DNA of 21,943 nucleotides, from the NCBI GenBank assembly GCA_051889975.1, contig JBJFDJ010000042.1, positions 1 to 21,943 of the forward strand, given 5' to 3'. The DNA is from UBA9845 sp051889975. Lineage in GTDB: Bacteria > Bacillota > Clostridia > Christensenellales > UBA1242. This document shows positions 1-5,627 of the stretch, in pieces. Made by a program: the position numbers and the translations under genes. A model generated the notes under the pieces. It was not told the DNA's origin. It made no database searches and saw only the letters and a list, made by a program, of their open reading frames with translations. The number at the start of each line of letters is the position of its first letter. Position 1 is the first letter of the stretch.

Positions 1-17
1 TTGACAAAATGTCAAAC

Positions 18-44
18 CTTACCTTGTTTAAGCGAGGTCATAAG
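18..44 (+). promoter_or_regulatory. possible rpsF leader hairpin
   Basis: An inverted repeat lies just upstream of rpsF: ACCTTG (21-26) pairs with CGAGGT (33-38) around the loop TTTAAG, and below it CTT (18-20) pairs with AAG (42-44), leaving a three-base bulge CAT (39-41). Many bacteria carry an S6:S18-binding leader in front of rpsF that has a bulged stem. The CCG bulge of the known motif is not visible here, so this is only a positional candidate. The window begins too close upstream to see the whole leader. Confidence 0.3.
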
Positions 45-63
45 TCCAAAAGGAGGTAAAAGT

Positions 64-345
64 ATGAACAAATATGAATTGTTGTTAATTTTATCGGCAA
101 GCAATGAAGAAGGCGACCGTGATGCAGTTATTGAAAAAGTTACAAAACTTTTAGAAGCAAAAGGCGCCAAAGTTGAAAGCGTTGATAAATGGGGTAACAA
201 AAAACTTGCATACCCAATTAACTATAAAGACACTGGTTACTATGTTCTTGTTAATTTACAAGCAGAAGCAAATGTTCCAGCAGAAGTTCAATTGCAACTT
301 AACATCACAACTGATGTTGTAAGAGCAATGTTCGTTAGAAAATAA
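64..345 (+). CDS. rpsF: 30S ribosomal protein S6
   Basis: The product is 93 aa, a normal length for bacterial S6, which binds 16S rRNA in the platform of the small subunit as a partner of S18. The N-terminus MNKYELLLIL, the central segment around KWGNKKLAYPI and the C-terminal part around LNITTDVVRAM are typical of the family. The start at 64 is chosen because a strong AAAGGAGG ribosome binding site lies at 49-56; an in-frame upstream extension from a TTG at position 1 has no ribosome binding site and adds sequence foreign to S6. It is the first gene of the classic S6-SSB-S18 operon. The stop codon overlaps the AAGGAG that serves the next gene. Confidence 0.97.
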   Translation: MNKYELLLILSASNEEGDRDAVIEKVTKLLEAKGAKVESVDKWGNKKLAYPINYKDTGYYVLVNLQAEANVPAEVQLQLNITTDVVRAMFVRK

Positions 346-356
346 GGAGATTTTTT

Positions 357-770
357 ATGAACAAAGTTATTTTGATTGGTAATTTAACCAAAGACCCAGA
401 ACTCACCACAACAACAAGTGGCATTTCTGTTTGCCGTTTTTCACTTGCTGTAAGTCGCAGATTTACAAACAGCGAAGGCGAAAGAGAAACAGATTTCATC
501 AACATTGTTGTTTGGAGAAATCTTGCAGACAACTGTCACAAATTTTTGCGCAAGGGTAGCAAAGCTGCTGTTGTTGGAAATCTTCAAACACGCAGTTATG
601 ATGCACAAGATGGCACAAAAAGATATGTAACAGAAGTTGTTGCAGAAGAAGTTGAATTTGTTGGTGCAAGAGTTAACAGTGATGAAGTTGACACAACATC
701 TGGCGACACAAAACCACAAGGTGGCACAACAGAACTCAAACCAATTGAAGATGATACACTTCCATTTTAA
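357..770 (+). CDS. ssb: single-stranded DNA-binding protein
   Basis: The product is 137 aa. It starts with the SSB signature MNKVILIGNLTKDPEL, has the OB-fold core (TDFINIVVWRNLADNC, RKGSKAAVVGNLQTRSY) up to about residue 105, then a short low-complexity linker and the acidic tip DDTLPF that recruits replication and repair proteins. The family coats single-stranded DNA as a tetramer during replication, recombination and repair. The ribosome binding site AAGGAG (344-349) overlaps the rpsF stop, so translation is closely linked. Its place between rpsF and rpsR is the standard Firmicutes arrangement. The C-terminal linker is shorter than in Bacillus SSB. Confidence 0.96.
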   Translation: MNKVILIGNLTKDPELTTTTSGISVCRFSLAVSRRFTNSEGERETDFINIVVWRNLADNCHKFLRKGSKAAVVGNLQTRSYDAQDGTKRYVTEVVAEEVEFVGARVNSDEVDTTSGDTKPQGGTTELKPIEDDTLPF

Positions 771-797
771 TAAATATTTTGGCTAATTAAACATATA

Positions 798-815
798 TTG
801 CAAAAATTTTTGCAA
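798..815. repeat. 18-bp palindrome in the ssb-rpsR spacer
   Basis: TTGCAAAAATTTTTGCAA is a perfect palindrome between ssb and rpsR. A 16-bp near twin, TTGCAAAATTTTGCAA, lies at 20401-20416. Since it has no loop it is a poor RNA hairpin and is more likely a DNA site or a chance result of AT-rich sequence. Confidence 0.3.
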
Positions 816-863
816 CAATCAAAATGCCAAAGTATTCCATAAAAATAAAAAAGGAGAAAAACA

Positions 864-1136
864 ATGGCTGATAAAGAATTAAAAAAAGCAGTTGATGTTG
901 AAGAAAAAGGCAAAAAGGCCTACAAACCAGCACGCAAAAAAGTTTGTGCTTTTTGTGCAGAAAAATCAACTGGCATTGATTATAAAGATGTAGCAAAATT
1001 AAAAAGATACATCACCGAAAAAGGCAAAATCTTGCCACGCAGACAAACAGGCGTTTGCGCAAGTCACCAAAGAGAGCTTACAACAGCAATCAAAAGAGCA
1101 CGCAACATGGCTCTCATTGCTCCAAAAGCAGAATAA
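864..1136 (+). CDS. rpsR: 30S ribosomal protein S18
   Basis: The product is 90 aa. S18 sits on the platform of the 30S subunit together with S6. Family signatures are the segments YKDVAKLKRYITEKGKILPRR and TGVCASHQRELTTAIKRARNMALI. Cys28, Cys31, Cys65 and His68 form a CxxC...CxxH set, which indicates the zinc-binding (C+) version of S18 rather than the Cys-free form. The N-terminus carries a lysine-rich extension before residue 20. The ribosome binding site AAGGAG (851-856) fixes the start. It is the last gene of the rpsF-ssb-rpsR operon and is followed at once by a strong terminator. Confidence 0.97.
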   Translation: MADKELKKAVDVEEKGKKAYKPARKKVCAFCAEKSTGIDYKDVAKLKRYITEKGKILPRRQTGVCASHQRELTTAIKRARNMALIAPKAE

Positions 1137-1140
1137 TAAT

Positions 1141-1170
1141 AAAAAACACTGCAATTTGCAGTGTTTTTTA
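1141..1170 (+). terminator. Rho-independent terminator of rpsF-ssb-rpsR
   Basis: CACTGCA (1147-1153) pairs perfectly with TGCAGTG (1157-1163) around a three-base loop; a flanking A6 tract pairs with the T6 tract that follows, giving a U-rich tail. It starts four bases after the rpsR stop. Confidence 0.85.
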
Positions 1171-1353
1171 AAAAAATTTTTGGATATTGACAAAAATTTA
1201 AATTTTCGCATTTATTTTGATTTCTTATTTGCGTCAAAACATTTTACTTGCTGAATTGCAGTGCAATATTTTTTAATAAAAAACAATCCAATTGATGTTT
1301 TTGATTGTGATTAGTTTGTTTTTCAACAATTTACGCAAAAAAATAGTTTATGC

Positions 1354-1382
1354 TTGACATTCCCCCCCCCCCGATATATAAT
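1354..1382 (+). promoter_or_regulatory. sigma-A promoter with poly-C spacer (candidate phase-variable switch)
   Basis: TTGACA (1354-1359) and TATAAT (1377-1382) are both perfect consensus and are separated by exactly 17 nt. Eleven of those 17 spacer bases are one uninterrupted C run (1362-1372). Loss or gain of one C would give 16 or 18 nt and change promoter strength, as is known for poly-G/C spacer tracts in Neisseria promoters such as porA and opc. The predicted transcript starts near 1389, so the ribosome binding site GGAGG (1389-1393) would be at its 5' end. It drives the lipoprotein gene at 1400. Confidence 0.8.
1362..1372 (+). repeat. homopolymeric C11 tract
   Basis: Eleven consecutive C residues lie in an otherwise very AT-rich intergenic region, placed between the -35 and -10 boxes of a consensus promoter. 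Such tracts are prone to slipped-strand changes. The count given here is that of the assembled consensus; reads may be mixed. Confidence 0.95.
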
Positions 1383-1399
1383 TGCAGTGGAGGAATGAA

Positions 1400-2044
1400 A
1401 TGAAAAAAGCAAATAAAATAATTTTGTCAATTGCACTTGTGCTTATTTTGGCGCTTCCAGTTTTTGCAGGTGGTTGCTTTTTGTTTGACAGTGAAAAAAT
1501 TGAGATATACACAAGTTTTAAAACAGAGTATGAAATTGGTGAAAAACTTGACTTAACAAATGGCAAAATAGAATATACTGACGCAAATGGCAAAAAAACA
1601 ATTGTTGAAATTACAACAGATATGATTACTGCATTTAACAGCGATACTGTTGGCAACAGAGATTTAATTGTAACATATAAGGGAAACACAATAACTGTTC
1701 CTTATAAAATAAATCCACCAGCTTTTCCTATAACAAATGCCATTTATAGATATGAACAAATATCAGATGAAACAGATGTATCAATTGTATTTTACTTTGA
1801 ATCGCCAAATGTTATAAGAATTGGTCAAGGAAAAATAGGGGGTTATTTGGCAAGTGGAACATATACAAAAACTTATGCAAATGATGAATGGACTTGCTCC
1901 TTTTCAGCCACAATTACAATCCAATCAAGTTCTGATGGTGTTTGGACTGGAACAATAACAAATATTTCTGAAACATCAATAACTGTAACTTTGATTGTAG
2001 ATTCACAAACGCAGACATATATTGCAACACGAGTAACAGATTAA
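1400..2044 (+). CDS. predicted surface lipoprotein with bacterial Ig-like domain
   Basis: The product is 214 aa. The start at 1400 is supported by GGAGG at 1389-1393; the frame opens earlier at a TTG (1382) inside the -10 box, which cannot be the start. Residues 1-25 form a lipoprotein signal peptide (MKK, hydrophobic core, then FAGG) with the lipidated Cys at residue 26. Residues from about 33 to 105 (EYEIGEKLDL, IEYTDANGKKT, VGNRDLIVTYKG) resemble the bacterial Ig-like domains of the Big_3 type found in cell-surface proteins. The remainder, about residues 110-214, is rich in Thr, Ser and beta-strand pattern and has no family I recognise. The protein would be anchored on the outer face of the membrane. 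Expression probably depends on the C11 promoter directly upstream. The function of the exposed part is unknown. Confidence 0.75.
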   Translation: MKKANKIILSIALVLILALPVFAGGCFLFDSEKIEIYTSFKTEYEIGEKLDLTNGKIEYTDANGKKTIVEITTDMITAFNSDTVGNRDLIVTYKGNTITVPYKINPPAFPITNAIYRYEQISDETDVSIVFYFESPNVIRIGQGKIGGYLASGTYTKTYANDEWTCSFSATITIQSSSDGVWTGTITNISETSITVTLIVDSQTQTYIATRVTD

Positions 2045-2121
2045 GTGAAATAGTTTTGGCAAAAACAATTAAAAGCAAAAATTGCAAATAAAATAAAACT
2101 AGTTTTTAAAAAAATCACAAC

Positions 2122-2221
2122 NNNNNNNNNNNNNNNNNNNNNNNNNNNNNNNNNNNNNNNNNNNNNNNNNNNNNNNNNNNNNNNNNNNNNNNNNNNNNNN
2201 NNNNNNNNNNNNNNNNNNNNN
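2122..2221. other. assembly gap (100 N)
   Basis: Exactly 100 undetermined bases, the conventional filler for a scaffold join of unknown length. It removes the 3' end of the minus-strand gene at 2222-3291. The 77 bases to its left (2045-2121) hold no supported gene. Confidence 0.98.
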
Positions 2222-3291
2222 TCAAAACGAGGTTTGCGTTTGCGAACAATTTCGGCGTTTCGGTTTCTGTTGTAAAAAACTTCACCTTCTTGACTTTGAA
2301 AATAAACACCAACAATTTTTTTAACTTTGCTGTTGATGATTGTAAAGGCAGCACGTTTTCTGGCACCACCCAAAATGTTGCTTTCTTTTGATGTATTGGT
2401 TTCTACAAACACATTGTAGGCAAGTATTCTGCCTTTGTTGTCAATTATTGTAACGCCATCATAGTTTAGCATATCCATAAAAAGCTCTGCAAACGAAGTT
2501 AATTTTTCTTCACTGTAACTCTTTGTTTGTGTAAACAATTTGCTAAACTCAATTGGCTCTTTTAACCAAATGCCATCAGCAAAAAATCCATTGTCAACAT
2601 AGTCTTTGTCTACAACAACACAAATGCAACCATGAACGTGATGAAATACGTTTTCAAAGATGTTTAAAAAAAGTGTTTTTATTTGAAGTAGTTTGTTTTT
2701 TGTTGTTTTTAATTTGCTAAAACTTGCATCAACAAAATCATTTATTTCGTCATTGTAATTTAATATTTTTTTTGCATCAAATGTAAAACTGATGTTTAGT
2801 TCGTTGCCTTTTATTCCCCTAAAGTTGAGCAGAGTGGCACTTTTTGATTGAATTAAAAACGCAGAAATTTTTTCTTTGTGTTTTAATTCTTCACTTTCAA
2901 ACAAAGTTGTGTTAAAACTGTGTTCTTTTATGCTGTTAAATGATTTATACAATCCACACTCAATGGTCTCGTCACTGTTAATTTGTATGTAAACATTCCA
3001 GTTGTGTTTTGAAAATGGAATTAAAGATTTCATATTGCTTCTAAAACCATTTAAGTTTTCTGCTTCAAAAACTATGAGTTTGTAACTATTTTTTATTTGT
3101 CTTATTAAATAATCAATATTGTTTGTGATAAGTATATTTGACCTAAGTTTAACACCTTCTTCTTCATAATTTCCAAGCATCCCACAAAGGTTTATTAACT
3201 GCGCAGAAAATTTATTTGGAAAATCCACCCATTCTTTGTTTATAAATGTTTCTATTGCATTTCTGCCATTGTCAAAAAATATATTTTCCAT
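2222..3291 (-). CDS. DisA_N-like (diadenylate cyclase-like) protein, 3' end lost in gap
   Basis: At least 356 aa are visible, starting at 3291 with GGAG upstream. The first 200 residues form a domain I do not recognise. Residues from about 235 onward look like a DisA_N (DAC) domain: YDGVTIIDNKGRILAYNV contains the DGA-type motif (Asp278-Gly279-Val280) and GGARKRAAF carries the RHR-type motif as Arg311-Lys312-Arg313, followed by a strand ending in SQEGEVFYN. Active diadenylate cyclases make c-di-AMP from two ATP and usually read DGA and RHR; here both motifs are changed by one residue, so activity is uncertain. The layout, an N-terminal sensor-like domain followed by a DAC domain, is like the DACN-type proteins described among nucleotide-signalling systems. 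Residues encoded left of the gap in the same frame are probably not part of it. Confidence 0.55.
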
Positions 3292-3490
3292 AATTTTCTC
3301 CGTATGAAATTTAATTGTATATAATTATTATATTCTCTAAATATATTTTAACATAAATTTTTTAATTGTAAAGCAAAAATTTATAATTATGCAAAAAAAT
3401 GTATAAATTTTTTATGACTGTTGAATATAGCCAAATTTTAACGAGAGTGTTTTAAATAACGCCCCAAAATGCCACAAACAATTTGCACAT

Positions 3491-3530
3491 AAAAAAAAGA
3501 GCAACAAGTTTTGCTTGATTTTGCTCTTTA
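3491..3530 (-). terminator. Rho-independent terminator of the minus-strand gene at 3554-4189
   Basis: AAGAGCAA (3497-3504) pairs with TTGCTCTT (3521-3528), with an inner CAAG/CTTG stem. Read on the minus strand it ends in eight Us. It lies just beyond the stop of the 211-aa gene. Confidence 0.7.
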
Positions 3531-3553
3531 AGTTTTTAATTAAAATTTTTAAG

Positions 3554-4189
3554 TTATTTTGTTAAAACTTCTTCTTCATCTTCTTCAGTTGTTAAAGAAT
3601 TTTCTGCTTCTCTTTTGCTAACAACTTCTTTAAATGCTTTTTTCATTTTAACATTGGCTGTGTTGGTGTCTTCTGCTGATTCTCTAACAACAACTCTTTC
3701 TGATTCTCTTGCCAAAACTTCATTTTTGTAATCTTCAATTACTCTGTTGTTAATTTTTTCACAAGCATCTTTAATTTGTTCATATGCATCTTCTGCGTCT
3801 GAATTAATTTCGCCGATTAGTGTTGCAAAAGCAACAAGTTGAGATGGAGTAAGTTTTTTGAAGTGTAAGTCATAGCAAATATGTGATGGGTGCAAATATC
3901 TATTGTTTTTGTCAATTTTGTTAATAACCAAGTCTTCAGTGCTTTTTGCTTCGTTGACTGGTTTAACTTTTGCATCGCTAACTGAAATCATGTTGTTTTT
4001 AATTAATTTTTCTGTTGGAACAATTAAATATTTATCAGCTGTGATTTTTTGAAGAAGAACAAAATTTCCAAATTTTGAAGTTTCAATACCTTCTTGCTTG
4101 CCTGTGTCATCTTTAACAATATCAACTACACTATAAAGTTTGGCAATTCTAATGTCGTCGATATTAATGAGCATTTTTTCTTTTTTCAT
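3554..4189 (-). CDS. hypothetical protein with acidic C-terminal tail
   Basis: The product is 211 aa and I do not recognise its family. The frame extends 41 codons further upstream, but the start at 4189 is chosen because it has GGAGAG at a good distance and lies downstream of a perfect promoter at 4221-4249. The N-terminal 70 residues (INIDDIRIAKLYSVVDIV, then a strand-rich segment ending in YLIVPTEKLI) look like a small beta-rich domain. Residues about 100-165 are mostly helical (KLTPSQLVAFATLIGEIN), and the last 20 residues are strongly acidic. There is no signal peptide or membrane segment, so it is probably cytoplasmic. It is transcribed alone, between its own promoter and terminator, which suggests a self-standing and well-expressed gene. 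Confidence 0.75.
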   Translation of the reverse strand: MKKEKMLINIDDIRIAKLYSVVDIVKDDTGKQEGIETSKFGNFVLLQKITADKYLIVPTEKLIKNNMISVSDAKVKPVNEAKSTEDLVINKIDKNNRYLHPSHICYDLHFKKLTPSQLVAFATLIGEINSDAEDAYEQIKDACEKINNRVIEDYKNEVLARESERVVVRESAEDTNTANVKMKKAFKEVVSKREAENSLTTEEDEEEVLTK

Positions 4190-4220
4190 TATTTCTCTCC
4201 TTTTTATATGTTTTTCAATT

Positions 4221-4249
4221 ATTATACAATAACAGCAGTCATTTGTCAA
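4221..4249 (-). promoter_or_regulatory. perfect sigma-A promoter
   Basis: Read on the minus strand, TTGACA (4249-4244) and TATAAT (4226-4221) are both exact consensus with a 17-nt spacer. The predicted transcript start is about 25 nt before the ATG at 4189. Confidence 0.72.
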
Positions 4250-4359
4250 TATCAAAAAAACAAAGCATAGTTTTTTATGTAAAACAACCATTTTTTGTGT
4301 TGTAAATTTCATTTTTTACATAAACTTTTGCCTTGTTTTATGGATAATCAAATAAATGC

Positions 4360-4659
4360 TTATTGCTCTGTTTGGTTTTTGTTAATCAAAATTTCATCAT
4401 CTTGTGTTAAATTGTATTTATCTCTTGCAACGTCTGTAACATAATCTTCATAATTTTCTTCTATTTGCGTTTTTTGTTTTGTAAGGTCATCATCTTCTTT
4501 AACAAGGCTTTGATATTGCTGATTTAGTTCGTTATTTTTTGCGTTTAGTTGATTTAGCGAAATGTATTGACTTATCAAAATGATGGCAAAAATGCAAAGT
4601 ATCAGCGCAATACCTGTTTTTATAAGCATACTATATGTTTTTGCCTTGTTTTCTGTCAT
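4360..4659 (-). CDS. divIC: cell division protein of the DivIC/FtsB family
   Basis: The product is 99 aa. It has a short cytoplasmic N-terminus, one membrane segment (about residues 12-31, LIKTGIALILCIFAIILI), then a coiled coil (about 33-70, rich in L, N, Q, E and K), which is the architecture of the septum-formation initiators DivIC/FtsB that act with FtsL and DivIB at the divisome. The segment ARDKYNLTQDDEILI at residues 78-92 matches the usual end of the domain (A...Y.....E). Its ATG overlaps the yabQ stop by one base (TAATG), suggesting translational coupling; no good ribosome binding site is seen. The gene order yabP-yabQ-divIC is the same as in Bacillus subtilis, which strengthens the call. 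The next gene in B. subtilis, the S1-domain gene yabR, is absent here. Confidence 0.78.
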   Translation of the reverse strand: MTENKAKTYSMLIKTGIALILCIFAIILISQYISLNQLNAKNNELNQQYQSLVKEDDDLTKQKTQIEENYEDYVTDVARDKYNLTQDDEILINKNQTEQ

Positions 4660-5027
4660 TATTTTAACACCCTGCCAAATAATTTTGATTTTTTAAGTTT
4701 TTTAATCAACTTGTTAAACAAATTATACAATATCTGCAAAATTTTTTCAACTATTTTATTTAGCGAAATTTGTTCTAAAACAATGCCACAAACAAAGCCA
4801 ACAAGTTCATAAAGTCTAAATTCGCCATAATTAAACAAATTTATGCAAATTAAAAATAGGGCAGTGGCAACAACAAAAATTAAAACATCATTTATTATAA
4901 CAACAAATTTATTTTTTTTAAAAAGAATATCAAGTCTTTTTTTAATTGTTAAAAAAATACCACAAACAAGACCAAAATATAAGGCACATAAAAATATTTT
5001 GCCTTGCAAAAGAGTTTCATAAAGCAT
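4659..5027 (-). CDS. yabQ: spore cortex biosynthesis protein YabQ-like
   Basis: The product is 122 aa and very hydrophobic, with membrane segments near residues 10-28, 42-63 and 72-88, followed by a Lys-rich helical tail. Sequence identity to a family cannot be judged by eye with certainty, but size, membrane pattern and position exactly between yabP and divIC fit YabQ, a membrane protein of the forespore envelope needed for spore cortex formation in Bacillus. The start overlaps the yabP stop by one base (TAATG) and the stop overlaps the divIC start in the same way, so the three genes are translated as one tightly packed unit. Confidence 0.75.
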   Translation of the reverse strand: MLYETLLQGKIFLCALYFGLVCGIFLTIKKRLDILFKKNKFVVIINDVLIFVVATALFLICINLFNYGEFRLYELVGFVCGIVLEQISLNKIVEKILQILYNLFNKLIKKLKKSKLFGRVLK

Positions 5028-5308
5028 TAACCAAACACACGCTTAAAAAAGTTTTCTTTGTGTTTTGCGTGGCTGTATTTTATTGCAGTAACTGTGCCTT
5101 CGGCTTCTAAAATACCATTTTCAACATCTAATTTTTTAACCGAAAGTTTTTCACCTTCTATGTTAACAGTTTGACCATTCATGACAAGAATAATAACATT
5201 TTCGGTGCTTGTTATCACTTTGCTTATGCCTGTTAAACAAAGTTGATTTTGATTTGTTAGTGTTAACTTTGTGTTTTTAACTGTGTTTATATGATTTTTT
5301 TCTTCCAT
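5027..5308 (-). CDS. yabP: sporulation protein YabP
   Basis: The product is 93 aa. The strand-rich sequence (KLTLTNQNQLCLTGISKVITSTENVIIL, then NGQTVNIEGEKLSVKKLDVENGILEAEG) is characteristic of the YabP/YqfC family of sporulation proteins. The ATG at 5308 is preferred over an in-frame GTG at 5314 because AAGGAG then stands 5 nt before the start, whereas the GTG would overlap it. It heads the yabP-yabQ-divIC operon and is divergent from spoIIE. In Bacillus yabP and yabQ are expressed in the mother cell under sigma-E; a weak sigma-E-like promoter is seen at 5325-5353. Confidence 0.85.
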   Translation of the reverse strand: MEEKNHINTVKNTKLTLTNQNQLCLTGISKVITSTENVIILVMNGQTVNIEGEKLSVKKLDVENGILEAEGTVTAIKYSHAKHKENFFKRVFG

Positions 5309-5324
5309 ATTCACTCCTTAAAGT

Positions 5325-5353
5325 AAAATATGAATTTGTTTTATTTTATATAA
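5325..5353 (-). promoter_or_regulatory. possible sigma-E promoter of yabP
   Basis: Read on the minus strand, TTATATA (5353-5347) and CATATTTT (5332-5325) are separated by 14 nt, close to the sigma-E pattern (KMATATT, 14 nt, CATACAHT). Each box has two mismatches, and in AT-rich sequence this can arise by chance. Confidence 0.3.
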
Positions 5354-5627
5354 CATTTTGCGTTAATTAATTTGGCGATAACTTGCAAATTTATTACAAA
5401 AATAACCAAAACTACACTAGGATTTTTTTATATATAACAATCTTTAAAATATTAAAAAATTAAACAATTAAGACAATTTTTATTTGTTAAAGTTTTTTAT
5501 ATATTTTGCTATAACAATATTTTGTTTTGCCATAAAACGACTTTAAGTTACAAAACAAAACAATATACATCACACTTTTTTTTAGGCTATAAAAAGCAAA
5601 TGATTTATAATTTTTTTGGAGATTGTT
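5354..5627. other. divergent yabP-spoIIE intergenic region
   Basis: This very AT-rich stretch separates the divergent yabP and spoIIE starts. No gene is seen. A consensus -10 box TATAAT (5606-5611) lies 17 nt before the spoIIE start codon; at 17 nt upstream of it only a poor -35 (TAGGCT, 5583-5588) is present, which would fit an activator-dependent promoter as expected for a Spo0A-controlled gene. I could not find a convincing Spo0A box. Confidence 0.4.

Noticed and set aside
1..30. TTGACA at the window start as a promoter for rpsF
   Set aside because: No acceptable -10 box is found 16-18 nt downstream, and the sequence upstream is not visible.
2041..2121. Continuation of the DisA_N-like frame left of the N gap
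   Set aside because: The frame is open only because the N run has an arbitrary length of 100; the hydrophobic residues left of the gap do not resemble a continuation.
3292..3490. Possible gene or promoter in the spacer upstream of the DisA_N-like gene
   Set aside because: Several TATAAT-like strings occur on both strands but none has a matching -35, and no open frame with a ribosome binding site is present.
5521..5560. Spo0A box upstream of spoIIE
   Set aside because: The string ACGAC there matches the Spo0A consensus too poorly.
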